A stretch of DNA of 64,000 nucleotides from Streptomyces avidinii (GTDB taxonomy: Bacteria; Actinomycetota; Actinomycetes; Streptomycetales; Streptomycetaceae): contig NZ_BMVL01000007.1 of assembly GCF_014650695.1 (NCBI RefSeq), positions 412,810 to 476,809 of the forward strand, given 5' to 3'. The position numbers were made by a program, and so were the translations under genes. Shown here piece by piece: positions 44,604-52,869 of the stretch. Within the stretch, counting starts at the first letter, position 1. Each line of letters starts with the position of its first letter. The notes below the pieces were generated by a model. The model was not told where the DNA came from. It saw nothing but the letters and a program-made list of their open reading frames with translations, and did no database searches.

Positions 44604-45163
44604 GCCGGGCCGCCGTCCCCGGCCTGCCGAGCCGGCATCCGATCGGCGGGCAACTGCCCGCGCTGTACGCCGACGACGACTTCGCCCAGCGGTTCACGGC
44701 GGGGCTGGACACCGTCCTCGCCCCGGTGTTCTCGACCCTCGACAACCTGCCCTCCTACTTCGACCCCCGGCTGGCCCCGGCCGATTTCCTGTCCTGGCTG
44801 GCCTCCTGGGTGGGCGGCATCGACGACCCCGGGTGGCCCACCGGGCTGCGGCGCGAGGCGGTGGCGCGGGCGGTGGAACTGCACCGCTGGCGCGGCACCC
44901 GGCGCGGCCTGACCGAGGCCCTGCGCCTGGTGCTGGGCGTGTCCGCCGAGGTCAGCGGGGACGGCGGGGCCGCCTGGTCCCGAACGGCCGGTGCCGAGCT
45001 GCCCGCCGCTCCGGCCGACGAGGTCCTGATCCGGGTGTGGCCGTACCGCGGGGCTGCGGTGGATGCGGACCGGGTCCGCGCGCTCGTGCGCACCCTGTGC
45101 CCCGTCCACACGGTCTGCCGGATCGAGGTCCTGTCCGGACCGCCTGCGGACGAAGGGAAGTGA
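44600..45163 (+). CDS. tail protein I-like baseplate component (Afp12-like)
   Basis: A 187-residue protein: PGLPSRHPIGGQLPALYADDDFAQRFTAGLDTVLAPVFSTLDNLPSYFDPRLAPADFLSWLASWVG is the conserved phage tail I/Afp12 region, followed by RREAVARAVELHRWRGTRRGLTEALRL. It completes the baseplate wedge. ATGA and GTGA overlaps join it to baseplate J and to the zinc-ribbon gene. Confidence 0.92.
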   Translation: MSRAAVPGLPSRHPIGGQLPALYADDDFAQRFTAGLDTVLAPVFSTLDNLPSYFDPRLAPADFLSWLASWVGGIDDPGWPTGLRREAVARAVELHRWRGTRRGLTEALRLVLGVSAEVSGDGGAAWSRTAGAELPAAPADEVLIRVWPYRGAAVDADRVRALVRTLCPVHTVCRIEVLSGPPADEGK

Positions 45164-46599
45164 CAGCGGTGCGTGCGTGTCCCGTGTGCGGGTCGTCCAA
45201 CGGCGCGACGGACGACTTCTGCGGCAACTGCGGCGCCTATCTGGGCTGGTCGGGCTCCGCCCCGGCGCGAAGCCCGGCCGCTCCGGAGGCCGGCGCCCCC
45301 GACCCGGCCGGCGCCCCCGACCCGGCCGACGACGCCCGACCCGCGGCGGAGCCGCCGGCCGCGCCCGCCGCAACCGGGTCGGCCCCACCTGCGCCCGGCA
45401 GGGCCGGGTCGGCCCCGGCTGCTCCCTCCCGTGCGGAGTCGGCCCCGTCCGCGGTCCCGTCCGCGACCCCCGCGGCGGAGCCGGCGGCTGCGCCCGCCGA
45501 GTCCGGCTCGGCCCGGCCTGCGCCCTCCGGGGCGGAGTCGGCCCTGCCCACGACGGCCGACGCAGATCGGCAGCAAGTGCGCCGCACCGCCGCGCCCGCC
45601 GGGGCGGAGCCCGGCCCGGCCGGGCCCGCCGCCACGGAATCGGCCCCGGCCGCGGCCCCCGGCCCGCCGGCGGGCCGGGAGGACCGGACCGGCCGTGGGG
45701 CGTCCGCGTCCGCGAGCGTGTCGCCGACACCGGCCGCACCCCCGGCACCCCCGGCACCCCCGGCGCGGCCGCCCGCCGCGCCGCCCGCCGCGCCCCGGGC
45801 CGCCGCGCCGCAGGCACCGGCGTCGCCGCAGCCCGTCCGGCCCGCGAAGGCGGCCCGGCCGCGCCCGGTCGTGCGTACCGCCGCGGTGAGCGACGACGTG
45901 TCCGGCGTGCCGTGCCCCGCCTGCGGCACGCCCAACCCGCCGGACCGCCGGTTCTGCCGCCGCTGCGCGGCCCCGCTGACGCCCACCACCGCACCGGCGC
46001 CCCTGCCGTGGTGGCGGACGATGTGGCCGTTCCGCCGCCGCACGCGCGCCGGTTCCGGCCGGGCGGCGCGCTTCCTGGTGGTCCTGGCCGTCGTACTGGC
46101 GCTCTGCGCGGGCGGCTTCCTGCTGCTGCCGGCCGGACGCCACCTGATCGAGGACACCCTGGACAAACTCGGCAAGGCCAAGGCGGTGACCGCCACCCGC
46201 GTCGAGGCGAGCGCCGAGGTGCCCGGGCATCCGGTGGGCGACAGCACGGACGGACTCAGCAACCGCTACTGGGGCGCGCCCGGCCCCGGCGCCTCGGTGA
46301 CGTACACCTTCGCCAAGCCGTTCCGCCTGGTCGACGTGATCATCACCAATGGCGCCTCGTCGACGCCCGAGGAGTACGCGCGGCAGGCGCGGGCGCTCCA
46401 GATCGACATGGAGGTGACCTCGAAGGACGGCCGGACGGTCCGCAGGAAGCTCGCCCTGAGCGACAAGCCCGGTCCCCAGACCTTCCCCACCGGCATCAGC
46501 GACGCCACGACGATCCGGCTGACCCTGGAGGCACCCGCCGGAGCCGCACCGGAACGCCATCTCGCCCTGGCCGAAGTGGAGTTCTTCCAGCGGAGCTGA
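45160..46599 (+). CDS. zinc-ribbon, transmembrane, discoidin-like protein (CisA-like)
   Basis: About 479 residues from the GTG at 45160 (45169 is an alternative). Two zinc ribbons flank a long Ala/Pro-rich disordered stretch: C7/C10/C21/C24 and C252/C255/C266/C269. An Arg-rich stretch precedes a single transmembrane helix (about 303-325), and the C-terminal domain (about 345-479) resembles a discoidin/F5-8C carbohydrate-binding fold. Predicted topology is N-in, C-out. It is coupled to the baseplate operon and matches the architecture of the membrane-linked CisA protein known to act with Streptomyces contractile injection systems. Family identity is probable, not certain. Confidence 0.78.
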   Translation: MTAVRACPVCGSSNGATDDFCGNCGAYLGWSGSAPARSPAAPEAGAPDPAGAPDPADDARPAAEPPAAPAATGSAPPAPGRAGSAPAAPSRAESAPSAVPSATPAAEPAAAPAESGSARPAPSGAESALPTTADADRQQVRRTAAPAGAEPGPAGPAATESAPAAAPGPPAGREDRTGRGASASASVSPTPAAPPAPPAPPARPPAAPPAAPRAAAPQAPASPQPVRPAKAARPRPVVRTAAVSDDVSGVPCPACGTPNPPDRRFCRRCAAPLTPTTAPAPLPWWRTMWPFRRRTRAGSGRAARFLVVLAVVLALCAGGFLLLPAGRHLIEDTLDKLGKAKAVTATRVEASAEVPGHPVGDSTDGLSNRYWGAPGPGASVTYTFAKPFRLVDVIITNGASSTPEEYARQARALQIDMEVTSKDGRTVRRKLALSDKPGPQTFPTGISDATTIRLTLEAPAGAAPERHLALAEVEFFQRS

Positions 46600-46638
46600 C
46601 GGCCCCCGGGCGGGGCCGCGCCGGAGTAGCGTGTCCGG

Positions 46639-47205
46639 GTGGAGACGCACGTACGGCTGGAGCCCTGGTCGGCCGGGGACTTCTGGCTGCTGGAGCGCGA
46701 GAACGAGCCCGCCATGACCGAGTTCCTGGGCGGTCCCGAGCCGGCCGCGAAGCTCCTCGACCGGCAGCGGCGCTACGAGGCCCTGAGCGCGCGGGAGCCC
46801 GCCGCGGGGCGGATGTTCCGCGTCGTGTGGACCGAACGCGAGGAGAGCGTCGGGTCCGTCGGCTTCTGGGAGCGGGAGTGGCGGGGCGAGCAGGTCTACG
46901 AGACCGGCTGGGGCATCCTGCCCGAGTTCCAGGGCCAGGGCCTGGCCGTGGCCGCGCTGACCGAGCTCCTGGCCCACGTCCGCGAACACGGCTCCCGCGA
47001 CAGCGTCCACGCCTTCCCCGGTACCGACCACCCGGCGTGCAACGCGGTGTGCCGGCGTGCCGGGTTCGAGTACCTGGGCGACGTCGACTTCGAGTACCCG
47101 CCGGGGGTGCCCCACCCGAGCTGCGACTGGCGCTACCGGGTGGGGCGGCCGCAGGCCCCGGTCACTCCGGTCGTTCCGGTCGTTCCGGTCACACCGTCAG
47201 GATGA
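46639..47205 (+). CDS. GNAT family acetyltransferase
   Basis: A 188-residue GNAT protein. The acetyl-CoA motif is WGILPEFQGQGLAVAALTELL, and ACNAVCRRAGFEYLGDVDFEYPPG is the following C-terminal motif. It begins at GTG and ends in a repetitive PVTPVVPVVPVTPSG tail whose codons overlap the end of the convergent oxidoreductase gene by 17 bases. The substrate is unknown. It stands at the end of the injection system cluster but shows no link to it. Confidence 0.87.
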   Translation: METHVRLEPWSAGDFWLLERENEPAMTEFLGGPEPAAKLLDRQRRYEALSAREPAAGRMFRVVWTEREESVGSVGFWEREWRGEQVYETGWGILPEFQGQGLAVAALTELLAHVREHGSRDSVHAFPGTDHPACNAVCRRAGFEYLGDVDFEYPPGVPHPSCDWRYRVGRPQAPVTPVVPVVPVTPSG

Positions 47206-48100
47206 TCCGGCCGCGGACCCCCGGGGTCCCCAGGTGGGCGTGGGCCTTCGCGACCTCCGCGAGCGGGAAGGTCTCCGCGACCCGGAGGTTCAGCACGCCC
47301 GCGTCGACCAGGGCCACCAGCCGGGCCAGGTGCGGCCCGTCCGCCGCGACCTCCTGCTCCTCGACGCGGATGCCGCGCTCCGCGGCGGGGGCGTGGTTCG
47401 GGATCAGGCCGACGTAGACCCCGCCGTCGCGTACGAAGCCCAGCGCGGCCGCGCCCAGTACGGCCGCGTCCAGGACCCCGTCCACGGGCCCGGCCGGAGC
47501 CCCGCCGCGCGGGACGAAGTCGGCGGCGCCCAGGGACCGTACGAGCTCCTCGTCCCCCTCGCCCGCGAGGGCCGTCACCACCAGGCCGGCCCGTGCGGCG
47601 AGCTGGACGGCCAGGCCGCCGACGACGCCCGCGGCGCCGGTGATCAGCACCGAGGAGCCGGGGGCGAGCCCCAGCAGGTCCACCGCGCGGGCGGCGGTGA
47701 GGCCGCCCAGCGGGAGCCCGGCCGCGGCCACGGCGTCCACGGTGGTCGGCGCGGCCGCCACGGCGGTGGCGTCGAGCACCGCGTACTGCGCGTGCGTGCC
47801 GAGCGGCTTCACCGTCCCGTGGTGCAGGCCCACGACCCGGTCTCCGGTCTTCCAGCCCGTCACGCCGGCGCCGACCTCGTCGATCTCGCCGGCGAGCTCC
47901 CAGCCGAGGCCGAGCCGCTGTCCCGCGCCGCCGAAGACCCCGGCGCGGACCGCGCCGTCCACCGGGTTCAGCCCGGCGGCGGCGACCCTGACGCGGAGCT
48001 GTCCGGCGGCGGGGCGCGGGACGGGGACCTCGGCCAGTGCGACCTCCTCCGGGCCGCCGAATTCGCTCACCACGGCCGCCGGCATCGTCTGCTCGCTCAT
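47189..48100 (-). CDS. zinc-type quinone oxidoreductase (MDR family)
   Basis: A 303-residue medium-chain reductase of the quinone oxidoreductase group. LGWELAGEIDEVGAGVTGW is the N-terminal catalytic domain segment, and the NADPH-binding motif is SVLITGAAGVVGGLAVQLAA (about 150-170). No zinc-binding cysteines are visible, as in QOR-type members. It is divergent from an HxlR regulator, which is often paired with such oxidoreductases and senses quinones or electrophiles. Confidence 0.9.
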   Translation of the reverse strand: MSEQTMPAAVVSEFGGPEEVALAEVPVPRPAAGQLRVRVAAAGLNPVDGAVRAGVFGGAGQRLGLGWELAGEIDEVGAGVTGWKTGDRVVGLHHGTVKPLGTHAQYAVLDATAVAAAPTTVDAVAAAGLPLGGLTAARAVDLLGLAPGSSVLITGAAGVVGGLAVQLAARAGLVVTALAGEGDEELVRSLGAADFVPRGGAPAGPVDGVLDAAVLGAAALGFVRDGGVYVGLIPNHAPAAERGIRVEEQEVAADGPHLARLVALVDAGVLNLRVAETFPLAEVAKAHAHLGTPGVRGRIILTV

Positions 48101-48161
48101 TTCCGTCTCTCCCGTTCGAGTGTTCGTCTGTTCGTTCGTTCCTGGTGAGCACTAACCTAGG

Positions 48162-48205
48162 GAGAGTTACTCTCTTTCCGTAAGTACGCACTCCAAGGTG
48201 CGTAC
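48162..48205. promoter_or_regulatory. HxlR operator region
   Basis: Two perfect dyads in the divergent promoter region: GAGAG-TTA-CTCTC (48162-48174) and GTACGCAC-TCCAAG-GTGCGTAC (48184-48205). The second has the GTAC-N-GTAC type of symmetry used by HxlR proteins. The pair can control both the oxidoreductase and the regulator. Confidence 0.65.
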
Positions 48206-48227
48206 CCGACCCGGAAGTGGGGCACCC

Positions 48228-48644
48228 ATGGCCACCAGCACCGCCGCGGCCCGCCGCGAGGAAGCCCGAGCCGCCTACGACGCGTTCCTGAGGGAGTGCC
48301 CCACCGGCCAACTCCTGGCCCGCATCAGCGACAAGTGGGTCGGCCTCATCGTCAGCGCCCTCGGCCAGGCCGAGGACCGCTCCATGCGCTACAGCGACCT
48401 CGGCCGCAAGATCCCCGGCGTCAGCCAGAAGATGCTCACCCAGACCCTCCGCTCCCTCGAACGCGACGGTCTCGTCACCCGCACCGTCACCCCCACCGTC
48501 CCCGCCCGCGTCGACTACCGGCTCACCGACCTCGGCAGCAGCCTCGGCTGCCTCCTGGCCTCCGTGAAGCTCTGGGCCGAGAACCACTTCGACGAGGTCA
48601 GCAGCCATCGCGACACCTACGACCGGGCCACCGCGACCTCGTAA
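48228..48644 (+). CDS. HxlR family transcriptional regulator
   Basis: A 138-residue HxlR protein. The canonical C-containing start CPTGQLLARISDKWVGLIVSALG (C at the sensing position) is followed by YSDLGRKIPGVSQKMLTQTLRSLERDGLVTRT, the winged helix recognition region, and VDYRLTDLGSSLGCLL. The ATG at 48228 is chosen over 48198 for its GGAAGTGGGG and family length. It probably represses the divergent oxidoreductase. Confidence 0.93.
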   Translation: MATSTAAARREEARAAYDAFLRECPTGQLLARISDKWVGLIVSALGQAEDRSMRYSDLGRKIPGVSQKMLTQTLRSLERDGLVTRTVTPTVPARVDYRLTDLGSSLGCLLASVKLWAENHFDEVSSHRDTYDRATATS

Positions 48645-48686
48645 ATTCAGCCGCGACCGATGCCCCGGCAGTGGCATGCTGACAGG

Positions 48687-49415
48687 GTGAACGGACCCGG
48701 CATTCAGCTCACCCTCGCCCCTGAACTGCGCCTCTTCGCCCCGCCCAGCCGGCGCGCCGACCGCGTACCGACCGCGACCGACGGCGCCTCCAGCCTCGGC
48801 CACGTCGTCGAATCGGCCGGCGTCCCGCTCACCGAGGTCGGTCGCCTCCTCGTCGACGGCCGCGAGGTACCCGTCTCCTACGTTCCCCAGGACGGCCAGA
48901 ACGTCGAGGTGTTCAGCGTCGAGCGGCCCCAACAGGTGCCCGGCGCCCCGCTCCGCTTCCTCCTCGACGTCCACCTCGGCACCCTCGCCCGCCGCCTGCG
49001 CCTGCTCGGCGTCGACGCCGCCTACGAGAACGAGGACATCGGCGACCCGGCCCTCGCCACCCGCTCCGCCGCCGAGCGGCGCGTCCTGCTCTCGCGCGAC
49101 CGCGGCCTGCTGCGCCGCCGCGAGCTGTTCGCCGGCGCGTACGTCTACAGCGACAACCCGGACGAGCAACTGCGTGATGTTCTCGGCCGGTTCGCACCCG
49201 CCCTCGCCCCGTGGACGCGCTGCACCGCCTGCAACGGCCCGCTCCAAGAGGCCGACAAGGAGAGCGTCGGCGACCGCCTGGAACAGGGCACGCACCGCTC
49301 CTACGACGTCTTCGCGCAGTGCGCGGCGTGCGAGCGCGTCTACTGGCGCGGCGCCCACCACGCCCGCCTGGAGCGGATCGTCGACGAGGCCCTCGTGGAG
49401 TTCGGCACCGCCTAG
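48687..49415 (+). CDS. Mut7-C RNase domain protein with ubiquitin-like N-terminus
   Basis: A 242-residue protein starting at the GTG at 48687. The N-terminal Mut7-C ubiquitin-like domain (residues about 10-80, LTLAPELRLFAPP) is followed by a PIN-like Mut7-C RNase domain with FLLDVHLGTLARRLRLLGVDAAYENEDIGD and LLSRDRGLLRR; the DVH and SRDRGLL aspartates are the acidic metal-binding set. Four cysteines (CTAC and CAAC) form a zinc ribbon at the end. It is predicted to cut RNA, with targets unknown. Its TAG shares CTAG with the next gene's stop. Confidence 0.88.
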   Translation: MNGPGIQLTLAPELRLFAPPSRRADRVPTATDGASSLGHVVESAGVPLTEVGRLLVDGREVPVSYVPQDGQNVEVFSVERPQQVPGAPLRFLLDVHLGTLARRLRLLGVDAAYENEDIGDPALATRSAAERRVLLSRDRGLLRRRELFAGAYVYSDNPDEQLRDVLGRFAPALAPWTRCTACNGPLQEADKESVGDRLEQGTHRSYDVFAQCAACERVYWRGAHHARLERIVDEALVEFGTA

Positions 49416-49900
49416 AAGGCGTACGCGTCGCCCGTGTCCAGCGCCAGCACCACGTGCTCGTTGTTGGTGTGGTTCCGGTCGATCGCACCGCCGTCCCACC
49501 ACGTGTCGACCCGCACAGCCACCTCCGGGGCCCGCTCCCGCAGTTCGAGCCGCAGCGCGATGTGCCGGCCCCGCCCGTGCAGCGGCAACGGCCCCGTCTC
49601 GCACACCACCTCGCGCGAACCCGCCCGTGCGCAGCCCTCCGCCAGCTGCTGCCGGTCCGCGAGCTCGGCCGACAGCCGCACCCGCAGCGTCGCGTTCGGC
49701 ACCGCGGCGGGCCCGTCGTTCTCCGGGACCAGCCAGATCCGCAGCCGTGCCCCGGACAGGGCCACCCGGCCGTGGTAGGCCACATCGGCCTCAGGGCCGT
49801 CCCCCGGCGATGCCTGCGCCGCCCCGGGGACACCCGCACCCAGCGCCAGCAAACCCGCCACCACCACACTTCGTACGGCACCACGGCGCACCGACACCAC
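49412..49900 (-). CDS. small secreted beta-rich protein
   Basis: A 162-residue protein with a signal peptide (VRSVVVAGLLALGAGVPGAAQAS, cleavage near residue 31) and a beta-sandwich-like body (LRIWLVPENDGPAAVPNATLRVRLSAEL then IALRLELRERAPEVAVRVD). Two cysteines could form one disulfide. There is no known family. It converges with the Mut7-C gene through a shared CTAG. Confidence 0.78.
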   Translation of the reverse strand: MVSVRRGAVRSVVVAGLLALGAGVPGAAQASPGDGPEADVAYHGRVALSGARLRIWLVPENDGPAAVPNATLRVRLSAELADRQQLAEGCARAGSREVVCETGPLPLHGRGRHIALRLELRERAPEVAVRVDTWWDGGAIDRNHTNNEHVVLALDTGDAYAF

Positions 49901-50101
49901 CTCCTCGCGCGGAGGCTAGCCAGCCGCGCCCCGGGCCGGTCGGACCATCACACGAACGAGGGCGCGCCCACCCCCATCTGCGTGCGCGCCCTCGGGCCGC
50001 GCCGGCGCCGGGCCGGGCCTCGACGCGCACGCCCGCGCGGCTCCTGGGCCCCGCCTATGCTGGCGGGTAATCGCCCGTACGAACGACCGAGGAGCCCGCA
50101 C

Positions 50102-50866
50102 ATGAGCACGGCCGCCACCCGAACCGCCGTAGTCACCGGCGCGAGCAGCGGCATCGGCGCGGCCACCGCCCGGCAGCTCGCCGCAGCCGGCTACCACGTC
50201 GTCCTCACCGCCCGCCGCAAGGACCGCATCGAGGCCCTCGCCGCCGAGCTGACCGGGGCCGGCCACCGGGCCACCGCATACGCCCTCGACGTCACCGACC
50301 GCACCGCCGTCGACGCCTTCGCGGCCTCCCTCGACCGCTGTGACGTCCTCGTCAACAACGCGGGCGGCGCCATCGGAGCCGAGCCCGTCGCCACCGGCGA
50401 CCCCGCCGACTGGCGCACGATGTACGAGGTCAACGTCATCGGCACGCTCCACGTCACCCAGGCCCTGCTCCCCGCCCTCACCGCCTCCGGCGACGGCACG
50501 GTCGTGGTCCTGTCCTCCACCGCCGGCCACTCCACGTACGAGGGCGGAGCAGGCTACGTCGCCGCCAAGAACGGCGCCCGCGTCCTCGCGGAGACCCTGC
50601 GCCTGGAGATCGTCGGCCAGCCCGTCCGCGTCATCGAGATCGCCCCGGGCATGGTCAAGACCGAGGAGTTCGCCAAGACCCGGTTCCGCGGCGACGCGGA
50701 GAAGGCGGAGAAGGTCTACGCGGGCGTCGCCCAGCCGCTGTCGGCCGACGACGTGGCCGACACCATCACCTGGGCGGTCACCCGCCCCAGCCACGTCAAC
50801 ATCGACCTCCTGGTGGTCCGCCCCCGCGCCCAGGCCTCGAACACGAAGGTCCACCGCGAGCTCTAG
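50102..50866 (+). CDS. SDR family NAD(P)-dependent oxidoreductase
   Basis: A 254-residue classical short-chain dehydrogenase. The nucleotide motif is VTGASSGIGAAT (about 12-23), NNAG lies near 85, catalytic S with TAGHST follows, and YVAAKNG gives the YxxxK catalytic pair. It resembles clavulanate- or YdfG-type NADP-dependent 3-hydroxy-acid dehydrogenases by ASNTKVHREL ending. Substrate not determined. An element copy separates it from the convergent deacetylase. Confidence 0.91.
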   Translation: MSTAATRTAVVTGASSGIGAATARQLAAAGYHVVLTARRKDRIEALAAELTGAGHRATAYALDVTDRTAVDAFAASLDRCDVLVNNAGGAIGAEPVATGDPADWRTMYEVNVIGTLHVTQALLPALTASGDGTVVVLSSTAGHSTYEGGAGYVAAKNGARVLAETLRLEIVGQPVRVIEIAPGMVKTEEFAKTRFRGDAEKAEKVYAGVAQPLSADDVADTITWAVTRPSHVNIDLLVVRPRAQASNTKVHREL

Positions 50867-50879
50867 GGTGCCGGGCGCC

Positions 50880-50912
50880 GCGGGCCCGGCAAGATCCGAA
50901 GGAAACGACCTA
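50880..50912 (-). repeat. dispersed 33-bp element, copy C (carries a stop codon)
   Basis: Thirty-three bases matching 12481-12513 at 29 positions. They contain GGGCCCGGCAAGATCCGAA and end in CTA, which on the minus strand is the TAG stop codon of the deacetylase gene. GCCGGG upstream can pair with CCCGGC in the element to form a terminator hairpin. Confidence 0.85.
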
Positions 50913-51581
50913 GAGGACTCCCGCCGCCTTCAGGTGCGGCATGAGGGCCGCCGGCTTCAGCCCGGCGGCCCTCGCCGCGTCCAGGGCCCGCCGGAGGTCC
51001 GCCGCCAGCGTCGGCGTGAAGTGCAGCAGCACGATGTCCCCGGCCTCCAGCCGCGGCGTGAGCGGGGTCCCGCCCCAGGTGGTGAAGTCGTGCGTCCAGG
51101 TGATCAGCGCCTTCACCCCGCACGCCTTGGCCGCGAGTCGCACGTCGTCGTTCACCGCCCCGTACGGCGGCCGCAGCAGCTTCGGCGTCCGCCCGAAGGC
51201 GGCCCGGAGCTGCTCCCCGGCCCCGCACACCTCGGCGTCCTTGCCGGCGGCGTCGAGGGTCGTCAGGTCCGGGTGGTTGACGGTGTGGTTCTCGACGGTG
51301 GCCCTCCCCTCCTCCGCGAGCCGGGTGAAGTACCCGGTGTCGTACGAGGTCGCCCCCGGCAGCAGGAAGAGCGCGGCCGGCACCCGCTCCTCCAGCAGGA
51401 TCCGGGCCGCCGCCGCATCGTGGCTCCAGCCGTCGTCGATGGTGAAGAAGACGACCCGCTCCCCGGTCGGCACGTGCGACACGACGGGCGGCAGCCCCGC
51501 CTTCGCCTGCGCGGATCCGGCGGCCCCGAGGGCGAGTGACAACGACGCGAGCGCGGCGACAAGCACGCGGGATCTCCACAT
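50910..51581 (-). CDS. secreted polysaccharide deacetylase with an adjacent dre site
   Basis: A 223-residue NodB-family carbohydrate esterase with a signal peptide (about 1-27). The metal-binding and catalytic motifs are intact: TIDDGWSHD (catalytic base and metal Asp pair), ENHTVNHPDL (HxxxH), RPPYGAVNDD, and TWTHDF near the end. It probably removes acetyl groups from chitooligosaccharides or peptidoglycan outside the cell. The ATG at 51581 has AAGGTG six bases upstream. A perfect TTGGTCTAGACCAA palindrome overlaps the ribosome-binding region, so DasR control is likely. Confidence 0.9.
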   Translation of the reverse strand: MWRSRVLVAALASLSLALGAAGSAQAKAGLPPVVSHVPTGERVVFFTIDDGWSHDAAAARILLEERVPAALFLLPGATSYDTGYFTRLAEEGRATVENHTVNHPDLTTLDAAGKDAEVCGAGEQLRAAFGRTPKLLRPPYGAVNDDVRLAAKACGVKALITWTHDFTTWGGTPLTPRLEAGDIVLLHFTPTLAADLRRALDAARAAGLKPAALMPHLKAAGVL

Positions 51582-51591
51582 GCCGCACACC

Positions 51592-51605
51592 TTGGTCTAG
51601 ACCAA
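51592..51605. promoter_or_regulatory. candidate DasR response element (dre)
   Basis: TTGGTCTAGACCAA is a perfect 14-bp palindrome whose 12-bp core TGGTCTAGACCA equals the core of the known dre consensus (ACTGGTCTAGACCA(G/C)T). It lies 11 bp from the deacetylase start codon, next to the Shine-Dalgarno sequence. GlcN6P or GlcNAc6P releases DasR from such sites. Confidence 0.82.
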
Positions 51606-51712
51606 CTCGCAGCGTCAATACCCCGGTCGGGAGTTCCTTCCGGCGTAGGCGCGGGCCCCCCACCACGCTGCTCCCCACCCCACCCCACCCCACCGCACCG
51701 GCCGGGCCGGGA

Positions 51713-52828
51713 TCAGACCTCCACGAGGTCCTTCACACCGAGCTTGTCCCGGGCGAACGCGAGGTTGCGGACCACCCGGTCCCGCTCCGCCGGAGGCAGC
51801 TTGTCCCCCGCGAGCAGCCGTTGCCCGCACTGCGCCGACTCCTCGTACGCCCCGATCCAGTAGGCGGCGACCGCCAGTTCGTCCAGGGCCCGCCACTCGT
51901 ACCAGTCGAACTCGACGAACAGGATGTCGCTCGGGTACGGGATCTGCGCCGCCGCCCGCGCGAACAGGTGCGCCAGCGGCCAGCGCTGCCCCTCGACCCG
52001 GCACAGGCGCGCGAGGTCGCCCAGAGCCTCCGCACGCTGGGGGCGGCTCTCGTGCGCACCCAGGTAGCGGTCCATCACCTCGGCGTGCGGCCGGCCGAGG
52101 CTCGCCGCGAGCCGTGCGGCGTAGAGGCGGGCGCAGAAGACCTCCTCGGCGAAGCCGCCCATGCCCGCCCGGCGGTCGTAGGCGGCCAGGGCCTTCTCCG
52201 GCTCTCCCGCGTCGCGCCAGCTCTGGGCGAGGTAGAAGACGTAGCGGGCGTTGTCGGGTTCCTCGGCCAGACCCGCTTCGAGGACGGCGGCGTCGTGCAG
52301 GTACTTCTTCCGCTGGCCGTCCCGCACCAGGCGGGCACCGCCGCCCACCGAGAGGATGTGGGCGCCCGTCAGCGTCCCCATGCCGTAGGGGCCCCCGCAG
52401 TCGATGTACTCGTGCAGGACGCCGACGTAGCGCCAGGGAAGCCGCGTGGAGACCAGCGCCGGACGCCAGTGGACGAGGGGGCCGTCGTGCAGCGCCACCC
52501 GGTAGGCGTCCTCCGTCAGCTCCGGCATGCGGAAGCCCGGCTCCACCTCCATCAGGTCGTCGGCGTCGATGAAGAGCAGGTAGTCCGCGTCCGCGCGAGC
52601 GAGGTCGATCGCCTCGCTGCGGCTCTTGTCGAAGCCCCTGAACGGGCTCTCGTGCAGGGTTCCGGGCAGATCGCCGAGGACCTCCCGGATCACGTCCTGG
52701 GTGCCGTCCGTCGAGCCGGTGTCCAGGATGACCCAGCGGTCGATCAGCGGCCGCACGGATTCGAGACAGCGGCGGATGACCGGCGCCTCGTCCTTGACGA
52801 TCATGTTCAGGCAGACTTTTGCTTTCAC
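51713..52828 (-). CDS. family 2 glycosyltransferase with TPR-like region
   Basis: A 371-residue protein from the GTG at 52828 (VKAKVCLNMIVKDEAPVI). The GT-A catalytic region has ILDTGSTDGTQDVI and FIDADDLME (the DxD at IDADD), typical of family 2 transferases that act on cell-surface or protein acceptors. The C-terminal half is alpha-helical with TPR-like segments (ARYVFYLAQSWRDAGEPEKALAAYDRR). The acceptor is unknown. The GT-C gene upstream, 41 bp away, is codirectional. Confidence 0.88.
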   Translation of the reverse strand: MKAKVCLNMIVKDEAPVIRRCLESVRPLIDRWVILDTGSTDGTQDVIREVLGDLPGTLHESPFRGFDKSRSEAIDLARADADYLLFIDADDLMEVEPGFRMPELTEDAYRVALHDGPLVHWRPALVSTRLPWRYVGVLHEYIDCGGPYGMGTLTGAHILSVGGGARLVRDGQRKKYLHDAAVLEAGLAEEPDNARYVFYLAQSWRDAGEPEKALAAYDRRAGMGGFAEEVFCARLYAARLAASLGRPHAEVMDRYLGAHESRPQRAEALGDLARLCRVEGQRWPLAHLFARAAAQIPYPSDILFVEFDWYEWRALDELAVAAYWIGAYEESAQCGQRLLAGDKLPPAERDRVVRNLAFARDKLGVKDLVEV

Positions 52829-52869
52829 AGCCCGTCCAACCGAGGTGAGTGCCGACAGGGGAAGGCGGC

